A DNA stretch of 42,932 nt from Bacillota bacterium. Lineage in GTDB: Bacteria > Bacillota > Limnochordia > DUMW01. The notes below the pieces were generated by a model. The model was not told the DNA's origin. It ran no database searches and worked only from the letters and a program-made list of their open reading frames with translations. The stretch spans positions 1-42,932 of the forward strand of contig DUMW01000046.1 of NCBI GenBank assembly GCA_012839765.1, in the 5' to 3' direction. Positions 15,791 to 25,201 of this stretch are shown here, one piece after another (within the stretch, counting starts at the first letter, position 1; each line of letters starts with the position of its first letter). The translations under genes and the position numbers were made by a program.

Positions 15791-16783
15791 ATGCTGGAAA
15801 CAGGTACTGCTGTAGAGCGGGAACTGTTGATGGACTTCGTACGGGTTACTGAGGCGGCAGCCCTCCGGGCCGCCTCCTTTATGGGTAAAGGAACCGCGGA
15901 AGCGGCGGCGAGGGCGGCTGTTGATGGGATGCTGGGGATGTTCTCGCTGGTAAATATTGATGGCGTGATCAAGCATCCCCAGGGCAAACCGGAGTTTGCT
16001 CCTTTGCTGGATTACGGTACTGCCGTGGGTAGGGGAGTGGGGCCCAAGTTGGACGTGGTGCCTCTTCCCATCGATGGCAGTCGGCTAGTGGCTTTGGGTT
16101 TGCCTAACGCCCTCTCGGTTTTAGTGGTGGCCCGGCGGGGTAGTTTTCACAATATTCCAACTAAATATGTGCTGAAGCTTGCTGTGGGTCCCAAGGCCCG
16201 GGGACATATTGATTTGTCTTTGTCTATCCGTGACAATTTGCGAATCATTGCCCGGGTGTTGCGCCGAAAACTGAAGCATTTGACTGTGGCAGTGCTGGAT
16301 CGTCCCCGAAACCAACCGTTAATCAACGAGGTACTCCAAACCGGTGTCCGGATCAAACTCATTTCCGACGGTGATGTGGCCGCAGGATTGGCTGCGGCCT
16401 TGGAATACACCGGTGTCGATGCCCTTTACGGGATCGGTGGGGCCATGGAGGCGGTGGTTACCGCGGCGGCTTTGAAATGTCTGGAGGGGGAAATCCAGGT
16501 GCAACCCTGGCCGTTGGCCGAGGAGGAGGTCCCCTGGACCGGAGCCCGGCTTCCGGTGCTTACCACCGAACAGTTGATTTGTGGGGAGGATCTGGTGTTT
16601 TGTGCCACCGGTATTACCGATGGGGATATTCTTCATGGGGTGCGCTATTACGGCGCTCGGGCGGTGACCCATTCCATCGTGTTGCGGGCCAAGACCGGTA
16701 CCCTGCGGGTGATCGAGACTAGCCACAACCTGCGCAGGAAAACCCTTCGGTCCCAAAGAACAGGCAGGGAAGTCTCACTTTAG
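15791..16783 (+). CDS. GlpX-family (class II fructose-bisphosphatase) homologue lacking catalytic residues
   Basis: The 330-residue protein aligns without gaps to Escherichia coli GlpX (recalled sequence) over residues 8-110 and again in the VGPKARGHIDLSLSIRDNLR, LISDGDVAAG, YGIGGA and ATGITDGDIL blocks. It is clearly a fructose-1,6-bisphosphatase II fold. However, the residues matching E. coli Lys29, Asp33, Glu57, Glu59 and Asp85 are Ala36, Ala40, Gln64, Lys66 and Leu92. The DPIEGT motif reads LPIDGS. Only the glutamate of the GGAPEG motif (here GGAMEA) is kept. Metal-dependent phosphatase activity is therefore unlikely. The reading frame is intact, so this looks like a maintained pseudoenzyme, perhaps a sugar-phosphate sensor. 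It follows the zinc-ribbon gene in the same transcript. Confidence 0.8.
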   Translation: MLETGTAVERELLMDFVRVTEAAALRAASFMGKGTAEAAARAAVDGMLGMFSLVNIDGVIKHPQGKPEFAPLLDYGTAVGRGVGPKLDVVPLPIDGSRLVALGLPNALSVLVVARRGSFHNIPTKYVLKLAVGPKARGHIDLSLSIRDNLRIIARVLRRKLKHLTVAVLDRPRNQPLINEVLQTGVRIKLISDGDVAAGLAAALEYTGVDALYGIGGAMEAVVTAAALKCLEGEIQVQPWPLAEEEVPWTGARLPVLTTEQLICGEDLVFCATGITDGDILHGVRYYGARAVTHSIVLRAKTGTLRVIETSHNLRRKTLRSQRTGREVSL

Positions 16784-16910
16784 CACGAATATACCAATAG
16801 CAAGAGAAAACCGATGTGCTATAAACGGGCGAGTTGATCCTGGCACAGGGGGCGAGGGATTCACTGTCATGTCTTCGGTAATTCCTTGCCGGTTTATGCT
16901 GTGATCAGGT

Positions 16911-19900
16911 ATGGGAAAAAGAACGAAGTCCAATAAGCCACGAAAGGAGCGAGGGCGGCAGAGCTTCTGGAAAGACCAGGGTAGCTCTGCCTCACCAAGG
17001 AGTATGGGTTTTCAGGTGAAAGATTTTGCTGTGCCACCGAAGGAGTTCAGGCCGGTGCCCTTTTGGTCCTGGAACGATGATCTACAGGAGGAAGAGCTGA
17101 TCCGACAGATTGCCATGATGGACGAGCAGGGGTGGGGTGGGTTTTTCATGCACTCCCGCATTGGACTGCGCACTCCGTACCTGACGGAGGAATGGATGCA
17201 TCTGGTCAAGGTCTGCGTGGAAGAAGCCAAAAAGCGGGGAATGAGTGCTTGGCTTTACGATGAAGATCGTTGGCCCAGTGGATTTGGTGGGGGAGCGGTA
17301 CCTGCCCTAGGTGAGCGGTATCGGATGAAGAATCTGGTCTTGGCCATTGATGAGATTGCTGACCCTGAGGACTTGGTGGAGATTTACCGGGTGTACCGGT
17401 GTACCTTGGATGGGGATCAGCCTCGGAACATTGAGGAGATTTCCTTGGAAGAGGCGGATGTAGCCAAGGCTGATGGATTTACAGTGCTGTATGTATATCA
17501 GCGGACTTGTCCCATCGGTCACCGTTGGTTCAACGGTTATTGTTACCCCGATTTGTTGGATCCAGTCGTTACTGATGCCTTTTTGGAGTCTACATATGAG
17601 CGTTATAAGCAGTATCTACAAGAGGACTTTGGTGGGGCGGTTCCCGGCTTTTTTACGGACGAGCCGGCCTGTCACTATCGGAATCATGCGCCGCGCCAGA
17701 GCTATCAGTGGACTCCCGCCTTTCCCCAGTGGTTTCAGGAGAAATATGGATATGATCTTACTGATCATTTCTTGTCCCTGTTTTTCGATTTAGGTGACTA
17801 CCAGAGAATCCGCTACGATTTTTGGAAGTTGCTGACCGAGTGTTTCGTGGAGAATTTCTCCAAACGGGTCTATCAGTGGTGCGAGACTCATAAGTTGAAA
17901 CTGACCGGCCATTATATGGCGGAAGAGACCTTTGTCAGTCAGATGGAATGGATCTGCAGTGCCATGCCCCATTACGAGTATATGCATGTTCCGGGCATTG
18001 ACCATCTGGCGCGCAACATCAACAATGATATTACGGCCAAGCAATGTAGCAGTGTGGCGCACCAGTTGGGCAAAAAACGGGTGCTTTCTGAGATGTTTGG
18101 GGTTAGCGGCCAGAATATGTCCATGGAAGACATGAAATGGATCGCGGACTGGCACTTTGTCCATGGTATCAACCTGGTGAACCCCCATTTGTCCCTGTAC
18201 AGTTTCCGGGGTTGTCGCAAACGGGATTATCCGCCGAACATTTTCTTCCAGCAGCCATACTGGCCCGATATGCGAGGTCTATCCGATTATCTGTCGCGAA
18301 CTTCCTATGTGTTATCCTGTGGTCGGCGGGTAACGGAGGTGCTGCTGCTGCACCCCATTGAGACTGCGTGGACGCTTTATACGCCGGGGGCAGGCCAGCG
18401 GGTCGAGGAATATTACAAGGACTTTGTGGAGATTATCGAGCAGCTTCTCCGTCAACAGATCGATTTTGATCTAGGGGATGAGGGGCTCATCGCCAAGTAT
18501 GGTAAGGTAGTCGATGGCCGCTTCCAAGTAGGTATGCAGGATTACGGTGTGGTGGTGGCACCGCCTATGCTGACCATACGTTCCAGTACATTGGAACTGT
18601 TGACCCGGTTCGCCCAAGAGGGCGGCGTTGTGCTCTTCGTGGATCAGGTGCCAAGTCTAGTTGACGGCCGACCGTCGGATCTGTTGGTGGACCAAGAGTG
18701 GATTGCCATGGAGCAATTGACGGCAGTGCTGGAAGGTCACTTGCAGGAACGGGTCCGATTGCAGGCTCCCAAGGAGGAACTTCGCCAGGCCATCTGGTAC
18801 CAGCACCGTCGTCTGGACAATGGCGACGAGATCTGGTTCTTTGCCAATACCAGTCGGGACCAGGGTGGACCAGTCCATTTGCAGCTGCCTGGTAAGAAAC
18901 ATCTGTTGCGTCTGGACAGTGAGTCGGGGCAGCTGTATCAGTTGGACAATGACAATTCCGTGACCGAGAGCTTTATCTGGAACTTTGCCCCGGCGGGTTC
19001 CCTTTTGCTCTTGGCTACTGCCGAGCCCCAACGCTATGGGTTCGTCTATCGAACTCGCAAGGAGTTCATTCCCCGCAGGGTATTGGAGCTCGATGAACCA
19101 TGGTCCTTTGAGCGCCTGGCTCCCAACGCCCTGTGCCTGGACTTCTGCCAGTACCGGGTTGGTAACGGCCAGTGGAGCGAGCCGATGTTTGTTCTCTTTG
19201 CCCTTGGGGAATTGTACCAGCTGGGTAAGACTCAGGGAGAATTTCCATTCGGCATCCGTCAGGTGTTCCAGGTGGAACAATTGCCATCCAGGGTGGCTTT
19301 GGCCATGGAGAGCCCCAGCGCGTATAGTGTGTTCCTGAACGGGCGGCGAGTTTTCACCAACGATGACGGGTATTGGCTGGATCCATCCCTCCGCAAGAAA
19401 GATGTGACCTATCTAGTGCAGGAGGGTGAGAATGTATTGGAGTACTATGGGGTGTACCGGGATCCCGAAGGTCTGAACGAGCTGTATTTCAACTGGCATT
19501 CCGGTTACATCCCTGAGCCTTTAGATCCTTCCCGTCCCTCCAGGGTGCCATCTACGGAGATCGACGCAGTCTTTGTGATTGGTGATTTCGCCCTAAAGCA
19601 GCGGGAAGGGCGGTTCGTGATTGTGAAGGAGCCCCAAGGTTTGCAGCCGATGGATATTACGAAGCAGGGTTATCCCTTCTACGCTGGGAAGGTTCGGCTG
19701 AGTACAACGGTGGAACTTGCCCAAGTGCCCCGGCGAGCCCGTCTAGTCTTTGATGGGTTTGCCGCCACGGTCGCAGAGCTAGTGGTTAACGGTGAGCATC
19801 TGGGGAAACTCATATTCGGTCCCCGGAGCTTTGATTTGGGTCAAACCCTGCGGGCCGGGACCAATCGGATTGAAGTCATCGTGACGAACAACCTACGGAA

Positions 19901-20039
19901 TCTCCTGGGTCCCCATCATCATGTTGGGGTCGAGCTGAAATCTGTTGGCCCTGGTACCTTTGTGGATCGTAGGAACTGGACCGACGAGTACAAATTTACG
20001 CCGGTGGGGCTTGGACGGGTGCGCTTGGAATTGGCATAG
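16911..20039 (+). CDS. Large glycoside hydrolase, GH106-like (alpha-L-rhamnosidase type)
   Basis: I assign this 1042-residue protein to the GH106-like group by the early FRPVPFWSWND motif, the WGGFFMHSRIGLRTPYL stretch and WLYDEDRWPSG, which build the start of a TIM barrel. Candidate catalytic carboxylates lie in GFFTDEPACH and LSEMFGVSGQ. A beta-sandwich-rich C-terminal half follows, as in rhamnosidases of this family. No signal peptide is present, so it should act on imported oligosaccharides. The first 31 residues are basic and unlike the family, and the ribosome binding site at 16911 is weak; a start at 17004 or 17016 is possible. Substrate specificity is a family-level guess. Confidence 0.7.
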   Translation: MGKRTKSNKPRKERGRQSFWKDQGSSASPRSMGFQVKDFAVPPKEFRPVPFWSWNDDLQEEELIRQIAMMDEQGWGGFFMHSRIGLRTPYLTEEWMHLVKVCVEEAKKRGMSAWLYDEDRWPSGFGGGAVPALGERYRMKNLVLAIDEIADPEDLVEIYRVYRCTLDGDQPRNIEEISLEEADVAKADGFTVLYVYQRTCPIGHRWFNGYCYPDLLDPVVTDAFLESTYERYKQYLQEDFGGAVPGFFTDEPACHYRNHAPRQSYQWTPAFPQWFQEKYGYDLTDHFLSLFFDLGDYQRIRYDFWKLLTECFVENFSKRVYQWCETHKLKLTGHYMAEETFVSQMEWICSAMPHYEYMHVPGIDHLARNINNDITAKQCSSVAHQLGKKRVLSEMFGVSGQNMSMEDMKWIADWHFVHGINLVNPHLSLYSFRGCRKRDYPPNIFFQQPYWPDMRGLSDYLSRTSYVLSCGRRVTEVLLLHPIETAWTLYTPGAGQRVEEYYKDFVEIIEQLLRQQIDFDLGDEGLIAKYGKVVDGRFQVGMQDYGVVVAPPMLTIRSSTLELLTRFAQEGGVVLFVDQVPSLVDGRPSDLLVDQEWIAMEQLTAVLEGHLQERVRLQAPKEELRQAIWYQHRRLDNGDEIWFFANTSRDQGGPVHLQLPGKKHLLRLDSESGQLYQLDNDNSVTESFIWNFAPAGSLLLLATAEPQRYGFVYRTRKEFIPRRVLELDEPWSFERLAPNALCLDFCQYRVGNGQWSEPMFVLFALGELYQLGKTQGEFPFGIRQVFQVEQLPSRVALAMESPSAYSVFLNGRRVFTNDDGYWLDPSLRKKDVTYLVQEGENVLEYYGVYRDPEGLNELYFNWHSGYIPEPLDPSRPSRVPSTEIDAVFVIGDFALKQREGRFVIVKEPQGLQPMDITKQGYPFYAGKVRLSTTVELAQVPRRARLVFDGFAATVAELVVNGEHLGKLIFGPRSFDLGQTLRAGTNRIEVIVTNNLRNLLGPHHHVGVELKSVGPGTFVDRRNWTDEYKFTPVGLGRVRLELA

Positions 20040-20078
20040 CAGTCTATCGCGAAATGTCTAGAGTAAGGAGGGGTTGGC

Positions 20079-20633
20079 ATGTTTTGGGATAATCCGGGAC
20101 CGGAGAACACACAAGCCACACTGGAAATAGCTTGCAGGGAGGCAGTTGCCCGCAACATCCGGCATCTGGTGGTAGCCTCGAATGAGGGCAATACCATCCG
20201 TCAACTCTTGGCAGATTTCGACGTTGATAATCTGAATATCGTCTGCGTTACCCACCACGTGGGTTTCCGCGGCCCTGGGGTGGACGAGATGTCGGCGGAG
20301 GTACGGGAGGAATTGGCTAGTAAAGGGGTGAAGTTGCTTACCACCACCCACCTGCTGGCAGGGATTAACCGGGGTCTTCGCTATGAATTTGGCGGACTTT
20401 ATCCGCCGGAGATTATCGCCAATACTTTGCGAATGTTTGGGCAGGGTGTAAAGGTTTGTGTGGAGGTTAGCATGATGGCCCTTGACGCGGGTCTTGTGCC
20501 CTATGGGGAGGATGTGATTGCCGTGGCAGGCAAAAGTAGGGGTGCCGACACGGCTTGCGTGGTCAGGCCTGCCCATTCTACTGCCGTATTCGAGACCAAG
20601 GTCAAAGAGATTCTTTGCCGCCCGCGCCTGTAA
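20079..20633 (+). CDS. Stand-alone pyruvate kinase C-terminal-like domain protein
   Basis: The 184-residue protein resembles the alpha/beta C-terminal (allosteric) domain of pyruvate kinase, which exists as a free-standing family in many Firmicutes and archaea. The opening FWDNPGPENTQATLEIA, the HLVVASNEGNT strand-loop and the closing DTACVVRPAHS are typical. The catalytic barrel of pyruvate kinase is absent, so no kinase activity is expected; the role of the family is unknown. AAGGAGG lies well placed before ATG 20079. It follows the glycosidase by 39 bases and may be co-transcribed with it. Confidence 0.75.
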   Translation: MFWDNPGPENTQATLEIACREAVARNIRHLVVASNEGNTIRQLLADFDVDNLNIVCVTHHVGFRGPGVDEMSAEVREELASKGVKLLTTTHLLAGINRGLRYEFGGLYPPEIIANTLRMFGQGVKVCVEVSMMALDAGLVPYGEDVIAVAGKSRGADTACVVRPAHSTAVFETKVKEILCRPRL

Positions 20634-20962
20634 TCAGGCGGATTCCCTGGTAATCCGTTGCTCCGAGGGAAGGGGTGAAAAGACGTCTGTTAAAACGTTG
20701 TATCAAGCCCGCGTCGTCCGAAATGATGGGAAAACCTGTAGATGCTGCATTTTTTGATGCAGAAGGAAGGATTTGATGCAGGACGCGACGAATAACTCAA
20801 AGAAACTTATAAAGGTTTTGTGTCCTGGAACCAGATTTGGTCAAGGATGTCATGGGTGGTAGTAGAGGTTGGAGTCGCTAATTCCAAGTGGTTACTTAGA
20901 CCTCCTTATTTGCGCGGGCAATGGATCGATTGCCAGATAAGAAAATGAAGAGGTGTCGAAGG
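20634..20962. other. Intergenic gap before the NHL/YIP1 locus
   Basis: These 330 bases hold no supported gene. CTGCAT-TTTTTG-ATGCAG (20745-20762) can form a small hairpin, and CGGATT/AATCCG (about 20639-20657) a weaker one directly after the preceding stop. The promoter of the downstream five-gene locus should lie here, but I cannot point to a convincing -35/-10 pair. Confidence 0.4.
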
Positions 20963-22984
20963 ATGAGAAAGCTAGGTTATGTCTTAATGACGGTGCTCAT
21001 TACAATCGGCTGTTTTACGGCGATGGGAGCAGCGTTTCAGATCGGCTACGTCTTAGATCCGGAATCGCCGAATATCCGCGTGCCCTCTCCCTTAGGTTAT
21101 GTCTATGAGCGGGAGATCCGGGATGTAGGCCTTGACAATCCGGTGGACCTGTTCATCGACAAGCATGATAATATCTATGTCGTTGACACCTTGAATAATA
21201 GGATTGTCAAACTGGATCTCCAGGGCAATGTCCTGGCGACCTATGGCCAGTCCTTCGGTGAAGGTCGGCTGAACAGACCTGAGGGCGTCCATGTGGATGA
21301 AGAAGGCAACGTCTGGGTAGCTGATACCCAGAATGCCCGCGTTGTAAGGTTCAATCCCGAAGGAGAGGTTACCTTAGTCTTGGGTCGGCCGCAGCACGAA
21401 CTCCTCGGTGAGGATTTTCAGTATCGTCCGACCAAGCTGACCGTGGATAGTACGGGCAAAGTCTACGTGATCAACAGCAACGACTACCGAGGCATTGTCG
21501 TTCTCGACCAGCAAGGCAATTTCGTAGAATTCTTTGCCCATAACCCTGTGGGGTGGAGCTTGAGACGTCTATTGATCCGGCTCTTTGCTACCGAAGCGCA
21601 AAAAGAGAGGTTTGCCCGTGACCTGCCACCGCCCCACTCCAATATTTTCTTGCGGGATGACGGCTTCTTCTACACCACTACCATCTATGAGACCACCAAT
21701 CAAATCAAGCGGTTAAGTCCTGTAGGGGTGAACGTTTATCCCGCCGGCTTTTATGGAGAAAGGGTCCGACAGGGCTGGCAGTGGGTGATGCCGCGGTTCA
21801 TCGATCTGACAGTGAACCAGTATGGCGTAATCTCTGCTTTGGACTCTTCGTCCAGTAAGGTCTACCAGTACGACCAGGATGGGAATTTGCTGCTGGTCTT
21901 CGGTAACAAGGGCGAAGGCAAGGGCTTTGTAAGTAATGCCGCCAGTATCGACGTGGACTCCAACGGACTCCTATATATCCTTGACAAAGATCGGGCCCGT
22001 ATCCAGATCTTCAGACCTACGGAGTTTGCGAATCTTGTACATTTGGCAACTCAGTTGTATTACGAAGGCCGCTATGAAGAGGCGGCGATTCCCTGGCAGC
22101 AGGTAATCGAACTGAACAGCAACTATACCATGGGTTACGTTGGTATGGGTAAGGTGTATCATCGTCAGGAGAACTACGACCTGGCTATGAAATACTATGA
22201 GCTTGGTAATGATAAGGCAGGATACAGTAAGTCCTTCTCTGAGAAACGGCTTATCTTGCTACGGGAGAACTTCGGCTGGCTTATCATCGGAGTCATCGTT
22301 CTCTTTATCCTAGTGTCATTGCTTGTGCGGGCTATGCGCTGGTTGTTGTCGAAGCCCGACGAAGAGACAGGCAAGTTTGGTCGAGCGATCAAGCTGATTT
22401 ACATGTGTATGTTCCATCCCGGTGAGGGCTTCCTGCGTGCAAAGCAAGAGGTTAGTCTAACGGCGAGCTTGATCTTACTGTTCTTGTTCCTTGCCGCACG
22501 CTTCTTTACGTTGAAGTTCACCCACTTCCCACTTCAATCGGTGGATCCGGCTAAAGTGCATGAACTGGTGGAATTGGGTAGGATGCTTCTGCCCTTCGGA
22601 GTGTGGGTGTTTGCCAACTGGGCCGTTACCGCCATTGCTGGTAGTGAAGCATCTCTAAAAGACGTGTTTATCGGTTCATCGATATGTATTGTTCCTTATA
22701 TAATCGTAGTACCTCTGTTGACCATTTTCAGCCATATCTGCTGTGCCCATGAGGCAGGGCTGTACGCTTCGATTCTTTCTATCATGAACTTTGCCATGGT
22801 TATGATGTTCCTAAACATGGTAAGGGTCATGCACAACTACAATTGGAAACGCACCATCGGTATTTCCATCATGTCCATTATTTGTATGGCTTTCTTCGTG
22901 GGTGGCGCAGCCCTGGTGTTTGGACTAATCAACCAGATGGTGGATTTCATCAAGGAGGTCATTATCGAGATTTCGATCCGATAA
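20963..22984 (+). CDS. NHL-repeat, TPR and YIP1-domain membrane fusion protein
   Basis: From ATG 20963 (after AGAGGTG; an earlier ATG at 20921 has no ribosome binding site) the protein has 673 residues. A signal or anchor helix covers about residues 5-27. At least five NHL beta-propeller repeats follow, each with a VDxxGNVYVxDTxNxRVxxF pattern. Two TPR units lie before a single membrane helix at about 440-462. The C-terminus (about 490-673) is a multi-pass YIP1-like domain. The propeller and TPRs should face outwards and bind polymer or partner proteins. The gene heads a locus with DUF5696, two sugar-type permeases and DUF4340. Function is unknown; a role in carbohydrate capture or sensing is inferred. 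Confidence 0.72.
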   Translation: MRKLGYVLMTVLITIGCFTAMGAAFQIGYVLDPESPNIRVPSPLGYVYEREIRDVGLDNPVDLFIDKHDNIYVVDTLNNRIVKLDLQGNVLATYGQSFGEGRLNRPEGVHVDEEGNVWVADTQNARVVRFNPEGEVTLVLGRPQHELLGEDFQYRPTKLTVDSTGKVYVINSNDYRGIVVLDQQGNFVEFFAHNPVGWSLRRLLIRLFATEAQKERFARDLPPPHSNIFLRDDGFFYTTTIYETTNQIKRLSPVGVNVYPAGFYGERVRQGWQWVMPRFIDLTVNQYGVISALDSSSSKVYQYDQDGNLLLVFGNKGEGKGFVSNAASIDVDSNGLLYILDKDRARIQIFRPTEFANLVHLATQLYYEGRYEEAAIPWQQVIELNSNYTMGYVGMGKVYHRQENYDLAMKYYELGNDKAGYSKSFSEKRLILLRENFGWLIIGVIVLFILVSLLVRAMRWLLSKPDEETGKFGRAIKLIYMCMFHPGEGFLRAKQEVSLTASLILLFLFLAARFFTLKFTHFPLQSVDPAKVHELVELGRMLLPFGVWVFANWAVTAIAGSEASLKDVFIGSSICIVPYIIVVPLLTIFSHICCAHEAGLYASILSIMNFAMVMMFLNMVRVMHNYNWKRTIGISIMSIICMAFFVGGAALVFGLINQMVDFIKEVIIEISIR

Positions 22985-23044
22985 GCAGATATCCACGAAG
23001 TTCAGATATTTATCGAACGGCTCTGGTTGGAGGAGGTTAATAGC

Positions 23045-25201
23045 GTGAGGAAAGGCAACCTAATCTTGTTCATGCTGGCTGTTATAATCTTGGGGGCGAT
23101 TGGCATCGTAGGAGCATCGTCCCGACCGGAAGGGGTTCCGCCTGAGTATGTTCAGGCGGCATCCAGTAGAAATCTTGAGCTCTATGTTGATATGGAGACT
23201 GCCAAGTTTATCGTTTATGACAAGAGGAACGGTATGCTTTGGCGTACTTCTCCGGAATCTAACCCCCAGTACACCATGACGGAGTTGTGGGAAGGCCATA
23301 TCAACTCCAACTTCATCTTGCACTATGTAGATGAAAAGAAACGGAACCCGCGGCAGACTAACCCGTATTCCCAGAATGCCATCATCGATTACGAACAGAT
23401 CCCAAACGGGGTGCGGGTTCACTACAATCTTAAAGCTGACTTGGGCATCGCTTTAGCCCTAGACTTTACCATTGGTGATGACTACTTCGAGGTTACCTTT
23501 GATCCGGCAACCTTGGTGGAATCTAACGATTACTATGCGGTCCGGATTGAGCTTACGCCCTTCTTTGGTGCCGCGTGGCCCGATGAAGAGGGGTACCTAT
23601 TCATCCCTGACGGTAGTGGTGCTCTAGCTTACTTCCGGCCAAATCCTCCTGACTACTCTCGAGGGTTTAACGAAGCAATCTACGGTCAGGATAAGTTCGA
23701 GTTCCGGACAACGGTGGAACAGTTGCTGACCAAGCGAAGCCAGGTGGTCATGCCGGTCTTCGGGTTGGCCAAGACCGCGGAGAATGCGGCCTACCTCGGT
23801 GTGGTAACGCAAGGTGAGTACAACTCCTCAATTATGGCGGGACCCGCGGGGTATACGGTGCGATTGAACAGAATCGGTGCCAGCTTCATTATCCGGCGGG
23901 AATACGAAGCCATGATCCGCTGGGGTGTTTACGTAGCTACCGTAGAAGAAGAGATTATGAGTGGTCCGAAGCAGGTGCGGTACTATTTGCTGGCTAACGA
24001 GGATGCCAATTACGTTGGTATGGCTACCGCATACCGCGATCACTTGATTGAAGAGCACAACATTCAGCCGAAGGAAGATGTGCGCCGGCCGGCTTTGCAG
24101 TTGCGTATTTTCGGTGGTCTTAGTCGTACCGAGGTATTGTTCCGGGAGTTCATTGCCATGACCACCTTTGAACAGGTGAAGGAGATTGTCACCGCACTGC
24201 AGGATGCCGGTGTGGAAAACATCGATGTCATCTTTTACGGATGGAATCTCTATGGATATGATGGTGCCTATCCGAAGCGCTTGCCTGTAGCCAAGGAGCT
24301 GGGCGGAGCGGCGGGCCTAACGGATCTTGCCAACTTTCTCTTTGAGCGAGGTTGCCGCCTGTTCCTGGAGGACAACTACCTTGATGCTAGGAGCGAGAAT
24401 GGTGGATTCAGTAACCGGCGAGACATTGTACGTCTGCCCAACAAACTGCCCATGAACAGTGGAAGCAGGTACCTGTTGAATCCAGTGTTCGCGTGGGAGC
24501 ATTACGCAAAACCGGATATTACGAAACTAGCAGGGCTTGGTGTTCACGGCATTCAATTTAGATATTTGGGTAGCGTGGTTCTCACGGACCGGAACTTCGA
24601 TAAACCGTTGACCCGACAACAGTTTGCCGAGTATTTACTCAAGATGGCGGACTATGCTCGGGAGACTATGGGTGCTGCCATTTCCGACGGCGGAAACATC
24701 TACGCTATTAACCATGTGGACGCGATCACCAACGTACCACTATACCAAAGCTCCTATGACTTTGTGGATGTGTCGATTCCATTCTACCAGATCGTCCTCC
24801 ACGGGTTCGTGCCCTACAGCGCCTATCCGGGTAACCTGAGGAGCGATCCTGAGCTGGAGTTCTTACGGATGTTAGAGTACGGCGCTCTGCCGTGTTTTGA
24901 GCTGACCTATCAAGAACCTGGTCTGCTCCAGGAGACGCAGTACAACATTTTGTTTAGCTCCCACTATGAACAATGGTTACCGAAGGTTGTCGAGGAGTAC
25001 AACATTGTGGTGAAGGAACTGGGTGACGTCAGAGACCGCTATATTATCGGTCATGAGTACGTATTGCCCAATGTGGTGCGAGTAACCTATGAGGGCGGCA
25101 GTTCGTTGGTGATCAACTACAATGCCGACCCTGTGGAGTGGGAAGGCGTTACCATAGGTGGAATGGACTACGCCATAATTAAGGGGGGCGGCGCGCAATG
25201 A
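23045..25201 (+). CDS. DUF5696 domain protein, secreted or membrane-anchored
   Basis: The product has 718 residues from GTG 23045, nine bases after GGAGGAGG. An N-terminal hydrophobic segment (about 4-25, ending IGIVGASSRP) is a signal or anchor. The body shows the DUF5696 pattern: a beta-rich first half with EEGYLFIPDGSGALAYF, then a barrel-like second half with FYGWNLYGYDGAYPK and AISDGGNIYAINHVD segments that recall glycosidase-type TIM barrels. In other Firmicutes this family is found beside carbohydrate ABC permeases. Its biochemical activity is not established; an extracellular glycan-active or glycan-binding role is plausible. The stop overlaps the next permease start (ATGA). Confidence 0.75.
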   Translation: MRKGNLILFMLAVIILGAIGIVGASSRPEGVPPEYVQAASSRNLELYVDMETAKFIVYDKRNGMLWRTSPESNPQYTMTELWEGHINSNFILHYVDEKKRNPRQTNPYSQNAIIDYEQIPNGVRVHYNLKADLGIALALDFTIGDDYFEVTFDPATLVESNDYYAVRIELTPFFGAAWPDEEGYLFIPDGSGALAYFRPNPPDYSRGFNEAIYGQDKFEFRTTVEQLLTKRSQVVMPVFGLAKTAENAAYLGVVTQGEYNSSIMAGPAGYTVRLNRIGASFIIRREYEAMIRWGVYVATVEEEIMSGPKQVRYYLLANEDANYVGMATAYRDHLIEEHNIQPKEDVRRPALQLRIFGGLSRTEVLFREFIAMTTFEQVKEIVTALQDAGVENIDVIFYGWNLYGYDGAYPKRLPVAKELGGAAGLTDLANFLFERGCRLFLEDNYLDARSENGGFSNRRDIVRLPNKLPMNSGSRYLLNPVFAWEHYAKPDITKLAGLGVHGIQFRYLGSVVLTDRNFDKPLTRQQFAEYLLKMADYARETMGAAISDGGNIYAINHVDAITNVPLYQSSYDFVDVSIPFYQIVLHGFVPYSAYPGNLRSDPELEFLRMLEYGALPCFELTYQEPGLLQETQYNILFSSHYEQWLPKVVEEYNIVVKELGDVRDRYIIGHEYVLPNVVRVTYEGGSSLVINYNADPVEWEGVTIGGMDYAIIKGGGAQ

